Shown one piece after another: positions 1-7,211 of a stretch of DNA of 18,005 bases (positions within the stretch are counted from its first letter, which is position 1; each line of letters starts with the position of its first letter). Location: contig JAUIHU010000011.1 of assembly GCA_030432175.1 (NCBI GenBank), positions 1 to 18,005 on the forward strand. The letters run 5' to 3'. Both the position numbers and the translations under genes were made by a program. The stretch comes from Verrucomicrobiia bacterium. GTDB lineage: Bacteria > Verrucomicrobiota > Verrucomicrobiia > Limisphaerales > JAUIHU01. Under the pieces are notes generated by a model, which saw only the letters and a list, made by a program, of their open reading frames with translations, was not told the DNA's origin and searched no databases.

Positions 1-2329
1 CGAAATTCGGAATAGAATCCTGGTCCGGATCCATATCTGGAAGTGTTGCTTCATCGGAAATATCAACGGGAAATACGGCTTCGCGCCAGTCTTCATATTT
101 TTCAAACGCAAGCAATGGCTCTGATTTTATCCAATCTTCAACCAGGTCGACCGCTTCCTGATCAATCACATTTGATCCAAGTGGCGGCATTCTAAATTGA
201 TTGGACGACTGAAGCCTTAATAATAAAATGGATGACAAAGGTGATATATCCCCCGGCACAACCAACTTGGGTTGAAATTCCAAAGCCATATTGGATATTC
301 CTGTCTCATCAATCAAATTCATTTGGTGCAACGGCACATTGAAACGCGCATCCCAGTTAGCTCGGGTAGGCGCCGTTGGTGAATGACATTGACTACAGTT
401 CGCTGCAAAATAGGACCTAACCCGTGTTTCAAGGCTAAACCTCTCATCATCCAGCTTCACCAGAGGAGTAGTGTTTTTTATATGTGTTTCAACTGCTGGC
501 GGGAGTTCCAGATTTTCTGACAGGAAATGTTCACCTCCCAGGCCAACTGTAAAATTGTCCGGAAAATTCAATTGATTCGGTTGAAATCCGAGAGCATAAC
601 CTCCGGCTTCAGTATGACAATCAATGCACGCGTTCCTGGATGGAAACGTCCACGTCTGATTAATACTGGAACCATCGTCCACCACTGAGAGTTCTACTGT
701 TTCCCCTTCCTCATCGGCTAGTAACGCATCTGTTTGCTCCTCATTCCAAATATAGGTTAACCCGTAAATTCCATCTACCGACTTGACAATGATTCTGGTT
801 TCCAACTTCTTTCTGGATTCCGGATTACCCCTTTCCATTTCAAAATCAAAATGTTTCACCCAAACCGATCCAGCCGGAAATTCTAATAACCCATCATCTT
901 TGACTTGTATCTGCCCGGCATCTTTTGGAAGAAAATATCGGGTTTTAATCGCATGATCGGACCAGAAGGGCAGGTTGATGTCATATTTCAACAAGTCTTC
1001 TACAGGTGAAACGGAATTCAAATCTTCAAAGAAATTTAAGTCGGAGAGTTTCTCAGGAAATGTCACCTGACTCGGCCCGAAGTATCTGAGACGCTTTATC
1101 GTCCCCTCAAAGAGGTCAGCTAACAATATCGTTTCTCCGTCCGGGTGTATACGTAATGAAACACTACCTGGATCATGCGCAATAAATTTTTGTTCAAGAA
1201 CTCCGGTAGCATCATACTTAATATATCCAATCGACCCGCTGAAATCACAAAAAACTACTGAATTCTTTAATTCAGGCATTGAATCCCCTCTATAAAACGC
1301 CACCCCGGTTGCAGCCGATTTCCCTGCTCCATGTTCGTACGCAAATAGTGGTTGGGTGAAAGGCTTAACCGCTGTCCCACCAACATGTGGCAGGTTCCCC
1401 TCCCTCAAATGCCACCCATAATTACCTCCCGCTTGAATCAGATTAACTTCTTCTATCCTACTCGCCCCCACATCCACCGAATAAAGGTCTCCTGTGGCTC
1501 GATCAAATGAAATCCTCCACGGATTCCTGAGCCCTATAGCAAAAAATTCAGTCCTTAACTCTTCAGTTGATATTTCCAAATCTCCTGCAGGTTCAAATCC
1601 AATAAATGGATTGTCCGCTGGGACTTTGTAAGATCCTATAATTGATCGGTGAGGGTTTGGTTCAATACTTTCCGGGCGATTATCAACATCAATTCTGAGT
1701 ATTCCACTAAAAAAATCTGAATCTATTTTTTGCCCGTTGTACCAATAATTAATTCCACCTCCATCCCCCAATGAAACATACATGTAACCATCATTCCCAA
1801 ATTCAATGTCTCCAGCATTATGTTCCGGATGAGGATCTTCCTGAGCTATCAATACTTGCTGAGACGCTCTGGAAATTATAAACCCAGCAGTACTCTCAAC
1901 CGTAAACTGTGATAAAATATTATGCCTCTTGATGCCGGTTCCGGTATCATAATCACCCGTATACGAGACAAAAATCCGGTTGTCTATCGGATAGTCTGGA
2001 TGCAATGCAACATCGCTGATGCCTGACTCAGATTCTAACGAGACCGAATCGGTCAAATCTAGAGCTAAACTCAGTTCGGGCTCTTCTAAATCTGCAACAT
2101 AATAAATTCCGCCTTTTTTTGAAGGTAGTAACACCTGATTCGGATCATTCGGAAAAAAGACCACATCTAATAGTTCATCCACCTGAATTTCTGTTGAATA
2201 CGTTTCCGTAGCGTACCCGGATTTTTCAAATTCAACCGGAAACTCAAAGGGCGAACCAAATAACACTCCTGTATATGTTAACAACCCAACACATTTCCCA
2301 AGGAAAATGACTTTAGAAAAGTATCCCAT
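1..2329 (-). CDS. Glucose/sorbosone dehydrogenase-like beta-propeller fused to di-heme cytochrome c region (3' end beyond the window)
   Basis: The frame is open from ATG 2329 to the window edge (776 codons, no stop). A short hydrophobic N-terminus (about residues 8-26) suggests export. Residues about 45-430 are a glucose/sorbosone dehydrogenase (GSDH, PQQ-type) propeller: HNAGDIEFGNDGYMYVSLGD, then GLRNPWRISFD, DVG, EEVN and GGNYGWH blocks. After a linker, residues about 440-570 (SVWVKHF, LETRIIVK, YIWNEEQTDA) resemble the family modelled as TIGR03806. Heme c sites are C568-IDC-H572 and C645-SQC-H649; M714 in RMPP is a likely axial ligand. The visible end is DMDPDQDS, a D-x-D-x-D calcium-binding-type repeat, so more C-terminal sequence lies outside. 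By family, it is probably a periplasmic or secreted sugar/alcohol dehydrogenase passing electrons to its own hemes; the substrate is unknown. It is more AT-rich than its neighbours. The start is preceded by an AT-rich stretch with no Shine-Dalgarno. Confidence 0.88.
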   Translation of the reverse strand, partial: MGYFSKVIFLGKCVGLLTYTGVLFGSPFEFPVEFEKSGYATETYSTEIQVDELLDVVFFPNDPNQVLLPSKKGGIYYVADLEEPELSLALDLTDSVSLESESGISDVALHPDYPIDNRIFVSYTGDYDTGTGIKRHNILSQFTVESTAGFIISRASQQVLIAQEDPHPEHNAGDIEFGNDGYMYVSLGDGGGINYWYNGQKIDSDFFSGILRIDVDNRPESIEPNPHRSIIGSYKVPADNPFIGFEPAGDLEISTEELRTEFFAIGLRNPWRISFDRATGDLYSVDVGASRIEEVNLIQAGGNYGWHLREGNLPHVGGTAVKPFTQPLFAYEHGAGKSAATGVAFYRGDSMPELKNSVVFCDFSGSIGYIKYDATGVLEQKFIAHDPGSVSLRIHPDGETILLADLFEGTIKRLRYFGPSQVTFPEKLSDLNFFEDLNSVSPVEDLLKYDINLPFWSDHAIKTRYFLPKDAGQIQVKDDGLLEFPAGSVWVKHFDFEMERGNPESRKKLETRIIVKSVDGIYGLTYIWNEEQTDALLADEEGETVELSVVDDGSSINQTWTFPSRNACIDCHTEAGGYALGFQPNQLNFPDNFTVGLGGEHFLSENLELPPAVETHIKNTTPLVKLDDERFSLETRVRSYFAANCSQCHSPTAPTRANWDARFNVPLHQMNLIDETGISNMALEFQPKLVVPGDISPLSSILLLRLQSSNQFRMPPLGSNVIDQEAVDLVEDWIKSEPLLAFEKYEDWREAVFPVDISDEATLPDMDPDQDSIPNF

Positions 2330-2431
2330 GTTTTGAAAAATTACGAAATTTGACTATTATTTATTAATTATTGGAAAATAGCATATCACCAACCATTCAA
2401 CCAACTCTTTTGTCTACTACCTGCCCCAACA

Positions 2432-2546
2432 GGGTGTAATTAAAGCCGGGGGACGTCGTGGGACCACTGAGTCCCAGCTCGGCGAGTGGAGCCAGCATTT
2501 GAAGTAGGACGAACCAGTAAACAGCCACCCGCCTTTAATCGCACCC
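2432..2546. repeat. 115-bp element with long imperfect terminal stem; candidate structured RNA or MITE-like repeat
   Basis: The ends are complementary: 2432-2452 (GGGTGTAATTAAAGCC...) pairs with 2526-2546 (...GCCTTTAATCGCACCC) at 18 of 21 positions, one a G-U pair. Inside are a perfect GGGAC/GTCCC hairpin (2460-2475, 6-nt loop) and a GCTC/GAGC hairpin (2477-2492). It is much more GC-rich than the AT-rich sequence around it. It lies between two divergently transcribed genes, about 100 bp from each. I do not recognise it as a known RNA family. No coding potential was seen. The rest of the 2330-2652 gap holds only AT-rich, promoter-like sequence next to 2329. Confidence 0.5.
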
Positions 2547-2652
2547 AGACCAACACTATCAACTTTGAAGATATTTTCAAAATCCTGCTTTTTGAGTAAG
2601 ATTACTTCAAATCCTGCGTGAAATCCACGCAGCGACTTAATTTTCGCCCACT

Positions 2653-3525
2653 ATGCCTAATATCTGGACTGGAAAAGGAAATCCTTACACTCGCGAGGAA
2701 ATGCTGGACCGCCTCCGCGCCACATTGGACCAAGGTGAACCCATCATCGCCGCTGGCGCCGGAACGGGTATCTCCGCCAAATTCATTGAAAAAGGTGGAG
2801 CTGACCTGATCATCGTCTACAACTCCGGCCGCTTCCGAATGGCTGGCCACGGTTCCACTGCTGGCCTGATGAGTTACGGCGACGCCAACGCCATTGCCAT
2901 GGAGATCGGTGAATTTGAAGTGCTGCCAGTGGTGGAGGAAATCCCAGTAATCTGCGGGGTGCACGCCAGTGACCCGCGTCGCCGGATGTGGCATTGGTTG
3001 CTTCAGGTGAAGGATATGGGTTTCAGCGGAGTGAATAATTTCCCTACCCACTGCATCGTGGACGGCAAGTTCCGACAAATCCTGGAGGAAACCGGGATGA
3101 GCGTCCGCAAGGAAATCGAAATGGTTGCCCTGGCAAGAAAGATGGATCTGTTCACGATCGTATACGTCAGCAGTGAGGAGGAATCGCAGGCAATGGCAGA
3201 GGCTGGAGCAGATGCGATCATCGCCCATGTTGGCACAACGATTGGCGGCAGTATCGGAGTGAAAGGAGCCAGTGTCGGACTCGACGAAGCCGCCCAATGG
3301 ACCCAACGCCTGATCGAAGCCGGACGCAAATCCGGCAGAAACGACATCATTTACCTCAGCCACGGCGGCCCGATACTGACTCCGGACGACGCTGCTTACA
3401 TCAATCAGCACACCGACGCTGTCGGCTTCGTCGGCGCCAGCAGCCTGGAACGGATCGCCGTCGAAAGCTCTCTCACCGAACTCACCCGCCAATTCAAATC
3501 CATCCCAACCACCAAAGCCCCCTAA
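2653..3525 (+). CDS. Phosphoenolpyruvate hydrolase-family TIM-barrel protein (Tm-1 C-terminal-domain-like)
   Basis: This 290-residue protein matches the PEP_hydrolase family (PF09370), the TIM-barrel also found as the C-terminal half of the plant Tm-1 resistance protein. Recognisable blocks are IIAAGAGTGISAKFIEKGGA, LIIVYNSGRFRMAGHGSTAG, PVICGVHASDP, GVNNFPTH and, near the end, YLSHGGPI and VGFVGASSLER, a phosphate-binding-like segment. It has no signal peptide, so it is cytosolic. The reaction is not settled for most members; the family name comes from a C-C hydrolase/isomerase relationship. In many bacteria it is encoded beside a Tm-1-like ATP-binding (UPF0261) partner, but none is seen here. 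ATG 2653 is the first start after an in-frame stop at 2638-2640. No clear Shine-Dalgarno. It converges on thrS. Confidence 0.85.
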   Translation: MPNIWTGKGNPYTREEMLDRLRATLDQGEPIIAAGAGTGISAKFIEKGGADLIIVYNSGRFRMAGHGSTAGLMSYGDANAIAMEIGEFEVLPVVEEIPVICGVHASDPRRRMWHWLLQVKDMGFSGVNNFPTHCIVDGKFRQILEETGMSVRKEIEMVALARKMDLFTIVYVSSEEESQAMAEAGADAIIAHVGTTIGGSIGVKGASVGLDEAAQWTQRLIEAGRKSGRNDIIYLSHGGPILTPDDAAYINQHTDAVGFVGASSLERIAVESSLTELTRQFKSIPTTKAP

Positions 3526-3562
3526 TCTCCAAAATTAAATTGAGCTAAATCTCCCCCCGTAC

Positions 3563-3583
3563 GGGCGCCCTTCACGGGCGCCC
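3563..3583. terminator. Hairpin between convergent genes, probable bidirectional terminator
   Basis: GGGCGCCC (3563-3570), a 5-nt loop TTCAC, then GGGCGCCC again (3576-3583). Each arm is self-complementary, so the 8-bp stem is perfect and equally strong on both strands. It sits 38 bp after the PEP-hydrolase-family stop and 64 bp after the thrS stop. No T-run follows on either side, so intrinsic termination is uncertain; it may instead protect 3' ends. Confidence 0.45.
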
Positions 3584-3646
3584 CCTGCGCATCAAAAACC
3601 CACACGGCATACAACCCTTCAAAGGCGCCCCCGTAACATATGCCGT

Positions 3647-5416
3647 CTATTCCGCTTTCTCCCGCAACGTGGTCAGCTTGCGCTCGCGGATCTCTGCTTC
3701 CAATCGCTTCGCAAATTCTTCCACCGTCACGGTCCCTTCGTTGTCTTTTTCCCGGGATCGCAATGAGAGTGTTCCCGCTTCGGCTTCCTGCTTTCCAACG
3801 GTCAGCAGATGCGGCACTTTATCTAACCGTCCTCGCCGAACCTTCGCTCCGATCTTGTCCGGATGGGAATCTATTTCCACTCTCGCTCCAACCGCTCTCA
3901 ACCTGGATTGCACTTCTCTGGCATAATCCAATTGATCGTCAGTAATTGGTAATATCCGAGCCTGCACCGGAGCCAGCCATACCGGAAAATCTCCAGCAAA
4001 GTGTTCAATCACCAAGCCCATGAAGCGCTCGATTGATCCAAACACAGCTCGGTGAATCATCACCGGACGGTGCGTGGCGCCATCAGCGCCTTTGTATTCC
4101 AGCTTGAATCGCTCAGGCAGACTGAAGTCCACCTGGATCGTTCCCAACTGCCATCCGCGGGATAGCGCGTCAACGGCCATAAAGTCGAGTTTCGGACCAT
4201 AAAACGCCGCTTCCCCAAGTCCAACCGAATGCTCCAACTTCAGTTCGTCAACGACTTCACGGATGCATTGTTCGGCTTTATCCCAAAGACTGTCGTCACC
4301 AACGTATTTGTCCTTGTTTTCCGGATCCCGCAGTGAAATTCGGCATCGAGTCGTGAGTCCAAAAATCGTCATCACTTCCTGAACCAGACTGAGACATCCT
4401 TTGAACTCGTCTTTCAGTTGCTCCGGCGTGCAGAACAAGTGTCCGTCATCCTGAGTAAATCCACGAACTCGCACCAGACCCAGCAACTCCCCGGATTGCT
4501 CCTGTCGGTAAACGGTGCCGAATTCGGCGTAGCGTTGTGGCAAATCCCGGTAACTGCGAGGTTCACTCTTGTAAACCTCAATGTGCATCGGGCAGTTCAT
4601 TGGTTTTAATAAAAACTGCCGTTCATCAATGTTGATTGGATCGTATATACTGTCCGAATAATAAGGGTAGTGTCCGGAAGTTTTATACAGATCAATGGAC
4701 CCGATGTGCGGCGAAAACACCGTTTCGTAACCGTACTCAATCAGTTTCTCATCAATCAACTTCTGTAGTTCCTGACGCATCCGACCACCATGCGGCAGCA
4801 ATACCGGCAACCCACTGCCAACATTCGCGTCTACTTTGAACAGCTTCATTTGCTGTCCGATTTTTCGGTGATCCCGCTTTTGAGCTTCTTCCAGCTTGGC
4901 AAGATGCTCCTTCAATTCCTGTTTGGAAGGAAAAGCTGTCCCGTAAATCCGCTGCAACTGCTCGTTGTTTTCATCGCCTCGGTGGTAAGCCCCTGCGATG
5001 GAAAGCAACTTAAACGCTTTAATGTCACGCGTGGATTTCACATGAGTCCCAGCGCAGAGATCCACAAATTCACCATTCTGGTAAAAGGAAACCGCTTCCC
5101 CTTCAGGAATGTCCCCGACACGACTGACTTTGAATGGCTGATTGCGCTCAGTGAAATAGCGAATTGCTTCCTCACGGGAGACCTCTCGCCTTTCAAACGT
5201 CTGATCTTCCTTGATGATCTTTTTCATCTCGGCTTCGAGGAGTTTCAAATCCTCTGTCGAGAAGCGATGGTCCGTTCCAAAGTCGTAGTAAAATCCGTTT
5301 TCCGTAGGCGGTCCGATATCCAGTTTAATATCCGGAAACAATCTCAGCGCGGCCGTCGCAAGTACGTGCGCGGTCGAGTGCCTGAGTTCTTCCAATGGCG
5401 TCATGTTGCTTTTCAT
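3647..5416 (-). CDS. thrS: Threonyl-tRNA synthetase lacking the N-terminal TGS domain
   Basis: Class II synthetase that charges tRNA-Thr, 589 residues against about 640 for the E. coli enzyme. The protein begins almost at the editing domain: H13-STA-H17 and C121-AGT-H125 are the HxxxH and CxxxH editing motifs. The catalytic core has KPMNCPMH with zinc ligand C275, motif 2 YRQEQSGELLGLVRVRGFTQ followed by DDGH, and motif 3 around RPVMIHRAVFGSIERF. Residues about 485-589 form the anticodon-binding domain. Numbering is offset by about 60 from E. coli at both the editing and zinc sites, so exactly the TGS domain is missing. The in-frame sequence upstream reaches a stop at 5477-5479 with no TGS-like residues and no other ATG. 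An AGGAA eight bases before ATG 5416 is a good ribosome binding site. It appears monocistronic: no infC follows. Confidence 0.96.
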   Translation of the reverse strand: MKSNMTPLEELRHSTAHVLATAALRLFPDIKLDIGPPTENGFYYDFGTDHRFSTEDLKLLEAEMKKIIKEDQTFERREVSREEAIRYFTERNQPFKVSRVGDIPEGEAVSFYQNGEFVDLCAGTHVKSTRDIKAFKLLSIAGAYHRGDENNEQLQRIYGTAFPSKQELKEHLAKLEEAQKRDHRKIGQQMKLFKVDANVGSGLPVLLPHGGRMRQELQKLIDEKLIEYGYETVFSPHIGSIDLYKTSGHYPYYSDSIYDPINIDERQFLLKPMNCPMHIEVYKSEPRSYRDLPQRYAEFGTVYRQEQSGELLGLVRVRGFTQDDGHLFCTPEQLKDEFKGCLSLVQEVMTIFGLTTRCRISLRDPENKDKYVGDDSLWDKAEQCIREVVDELKLEHSVGLGEAAFYGPKLDFMAVDALSRGWQLGTIQVDFSLPERFKLEYKGADGATHRPVMIHRAVFGSIERFMGLVIEHFAGDFPVWLAPVQARILPITDDQLDYAREVQSRLRAVGARVEIDSHPDKIGAKVRRGRLDKVPHLLTVGKQEAEAGTLSLRSREKDNEGTVTVEEFAKRLEAEIRERKLTTLREKAE

Positions 5417-5510
5417 ATGCCGGGTTCCTGTTGAACCACAATCCTCGATTTCCGCAAAGAAATAATGTTGTCGATGTTAATTCGTTAGCTGTCTGCCTAA
5501 CACCAGATTC

Positions 5511-5620
5511 TTTGGCGCGCAAAGACGATAAATCGCTTAGGGGCTATAAATCCAAGTTCGTTTTGTAAATACCCTGATCATTCCCAGATCTTTGCGTCTT
5601 AGCGTCTTAGCGTGCCCAAA
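5511..5620. repeat. Inverted repeat of 'GCAAAGACG' type between thrS and the DUF6807 gene
   Basis: The left arm, 5511-5541 (TTTGGCGCGCAAAGACGATA...), is imperfectly complementary to the right arm, 5586-5620, which contains CTTTGCGTCTTAGCGTCTTA followed by GCG. The right arm carries an 8-bp tandem unit (GCGTCTTA). The loop is about 44 nt. The element starts 30 bp beyond the stop of the DUF6807 gene, whose transcript would read straight into it, and lies upstream of thrS. It shares its words and layout with the element at 17650-17760. It could act as a 3'-end hairpin. Confidence 0.6.
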
Positions 5621-5650
5621 ATCCAATTCGGTGAATGCAGAGGAACGGGC

Positions 5651-6940
5651 TTATTTCACCCGAACCTGAGGCGGCCAGGCATAGTTCTGCCAAAGCGCTT
5701 CCAAACGTTCAGGATCCGGCTTGCCATCATGAACCACAAACCGGTATTTGGATTGGTATTTCTGCCCCGGCTCAATCTGCCAATCCCCCAACTGCGAAGG
5801 CGCATAACACATGAAAGGCTCACTGGGGTGCAATCTCATGGGCTGAGGCGCGCGAAAGTTATCCGGATGGCACAAAATAGTCACCCCACCATACTGCCCA
5901 TCTGCTTCTCCACTCATGTCTACCCAGCGCCCGCGTGTAAAATTTCCTTTGTCCCGGTTTCTTTCCCCATAGGAGGTCAGAAAGTGCGCATTGGGCTTTC
6001 CGTCCCATTCCTCACGTCCCCGAAAACCCAACCCTCCATAATGATATTCAGGCAAAATCAGCGGATCTTCCGTTGCGCAGCTCTGTGTCGACACCAAATC
6101 AAACATCCAGAAATCCATCTCTTCGTTGTCTTCCTCATAAGAATAAACAGTGACTTCCCAGGTTTCATCCAGCGCGACTGTGTTGCGAACGGGATTTGTA
6201 TAGTCCAGAAACTGATGCCTCACCTGAAATCCACTGGCTGCGGCGCCGCCAAATACATGATCTGTCCCGACCCAAGCCACGGAGCCTTCTCCTTTCCCCA
6301 TGTTCCAGAAATCAGGATGTCTACCCTGAAATTCGGTCTTGGTCCATGGAAACCATACGCCATGGTGATGGATATGGTTTTCAGGATAATCTTCTGTCAC
6401 TCGATAGCCTCCAGGCGTTACGAGCGGGTGAATGTATGCCCCACGAATATAAGCCGGATCCATTCCCGCTCGGGGTAATGGCGTAGGTTGTGCGTGATAA
6501 ATCATTCTCGGCGCTCCTGCCTCGGACTGAATCCGCAAATCTCCGCCCGCCAGAACACAAAGCTGGCTGGAGGTTGATTCAACGCCAATCCCTGCATGTT
6601 TTTGGGGCGCCAACCGCAATGTTACAACTACCGCGCTATCCAACCCCAGCGCTTCCAATGTCCAAAGCGCCCGAGTCCCACGCACGACACTCGGAATTTC
6701 ATTTCCTTCTGAGTCCTGTACTGTGACCTGATAATCTCCAGAATTTACCCCCTCAGGTAAATGATCCAGATAATCAAATTCACAGATCGCTGGCGTGTAT
6801 TCAGTTTCCGCTGAATCATGCGCAGAAACAGTCAAATTCAGTGAAATGCTCTCCGCTGTTAGGTTCGGAACCGCCAGGGCTGTCGCAGCCAACCAGAGGG
6901 AAGTCTTAATCAATCGATGGATTGGATAGGTGTTTTTCAT
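5651..6940 (-). CDS. Exported DUF6807 ('methane oxygenase PmoA-like') family protein
   Basis: The protein matches the DUF6807 family (PF14100), often labelled 'PmoA family' in databases although unrelated in function to methane monooxygenase. It is common in Verrucomicrobiota, Planctomycetota and Bacteroidota, usually near carbohydrate-catabolic genes. The family signature is ENHIHHHGVWFPWTKTEFQG, preceded by YIHPLVTPGG; the C-terminal part has GGVTILCHPDNFRAPQPMRL. I start it at ATG 6940 (429 residues) because this gives a standard signal peptide, MKNTYPIHRLIKTSLWLAATALA, cut near LTAES. A TTG at 6955 would add five residues and is less likely. The histidine cluster suggests metal or sugar binding, but no reaction is established. 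It is transcribed away from tRNA-Lys, with an AT-rich upstream region. Confidence 0.87.
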   Translation of the reverse strand: MKNTYPIHRLIKTSLWLAATALAVPNLTAESISLNLTVSAHDSAETEYTPAICEFDYLDHLPEGVNSGDYQVTVQDSEGNEIPSVVRGTRALWTLEALGLDSAVVVTLRLAPQKHAGIGVESTSSQLCVLAGGDLRIQSEAGAPRMIYHAQPTPLPRAGMDPAYIRGAYIHPLVTPGGYRVTEDYPENHIHHHGVWFPWTKTEFQGRHPDFWNMGKGEGSVAWVGTDHVFGGAAASGFQVRHQFLDYTNPVRNTVALDETWEVTVYSYEEDNEEMDFWMFDLVSTQSCATEDPLILPEYHYGGLGFRGREEWDGKPNAHFLTSYGERNRDKGNFTRGRWVDMSGEADGQYGGVTILCHPDNFRAPQPMRLHPSEPFMCYAPSQLGDWQIEPGQKYQSKYRFVVHDGKPDPERLEALWQNYAWPPQVRVK

Positions 6941-7000
6941 CTTCAATATTGGCAAAATTTTAAAAATTTGCCGTTTTTTCAGGTTTTTCTTAAAAAAAAC

Positions 7001-7030
7001 TTGCGATCATTTGGAATGTCATGGTCTATT
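7001..7030 (+). promoter_or_regulatory. Possible sigma-70-type promoter of tRNA-Lys
   Basis: TTGCGA (7001-7006) and TCTATT (7025-7030) are separated by 18 bp, with the -10-like box ending 32 bp before the tRNA 5' end. An A-rich tract (6991-6999) lies just upstream, like an UP element. Matches are partial (4/6 each). Confidence 0.35.
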
Positions 7031-7062
7031 GCCTCCGCAACGCCAATCACTGGCATGGCATT

Positions 7063-7135
7063 GGGTCGATAGCTCAATTGGTAGAGCAGCGCGCTTTTAA
7101 CGCGTTGGTTCAGGGTTCGAGTCCCTGTCGGCCTA
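7063..7135 (+). tRNA. tRNA-Lys (anticodon TTT)
   Basis: A complete 73-nt cloverleaf. The acceptor stem GGGTCGA pairs with TCGGCCT (G-U at 1-72 and T-G at 4-69) with discriminator A. The D arm is AGCTCAATTGGTAGAGCA. The anticodon stem GCGCG/CGCGT encloses loop CTTTTAA, with TTT at positions 34-36. The T arm is CAGGG-TTCGAGT-CCCTG. The 3' CCA is not encoded and must be added after transcription. It stands alone, convergent with the sulfatase gene downstream. Confidence 0.97.
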
Positions 7136-7157
7136 TTCTTCTTTCACTAAATCCCCT

Positions 7158-7194
7158 CCTGAACAGATCCATACTCAGGGAATTAATGTTTTTT
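7158..7194 (+). terminator. Weak candidate terminator after tRNA-Lys
   Basis: CCTGA (7158-7162) can pair with TCAGG (7175-7179) across a 12-nt loop, followed nine bases later by a T-run (TTTTTT). The stem is short and the T-run is not adjacent, so this is only suggestive. It is the only T-rich hairpin between the tRNA and the convergent sulfatase gene. Confidence 0.25.
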
Positions 7195-7211
7195 CTTCGT
7201 GCCATTTCCAT

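Noticed and set aside
2602..3492. 296-codon open frame on the minus strand opposite the PEP-hydrolase-family gene
   Set aside because: It is an antisense shadow: the plus-strand frame has clear family motifs, while this one reads as unstructured sequence rich in His, Ser and Asp with no recognisable domain.
4790..5434. 214-codon plus-strand frame opposite thrS
   Set aside because: The thrS frame contains every catalytic and editing motif. The opposite frame shows no domain and no ribosome binding site.
6941..6955. TTG start for the DUF6807 protein at 6955
   Set aside because: It adds only MPILK before an ATG that begins a standard signal peptide, and no better ribosome binding site supports the TTG.
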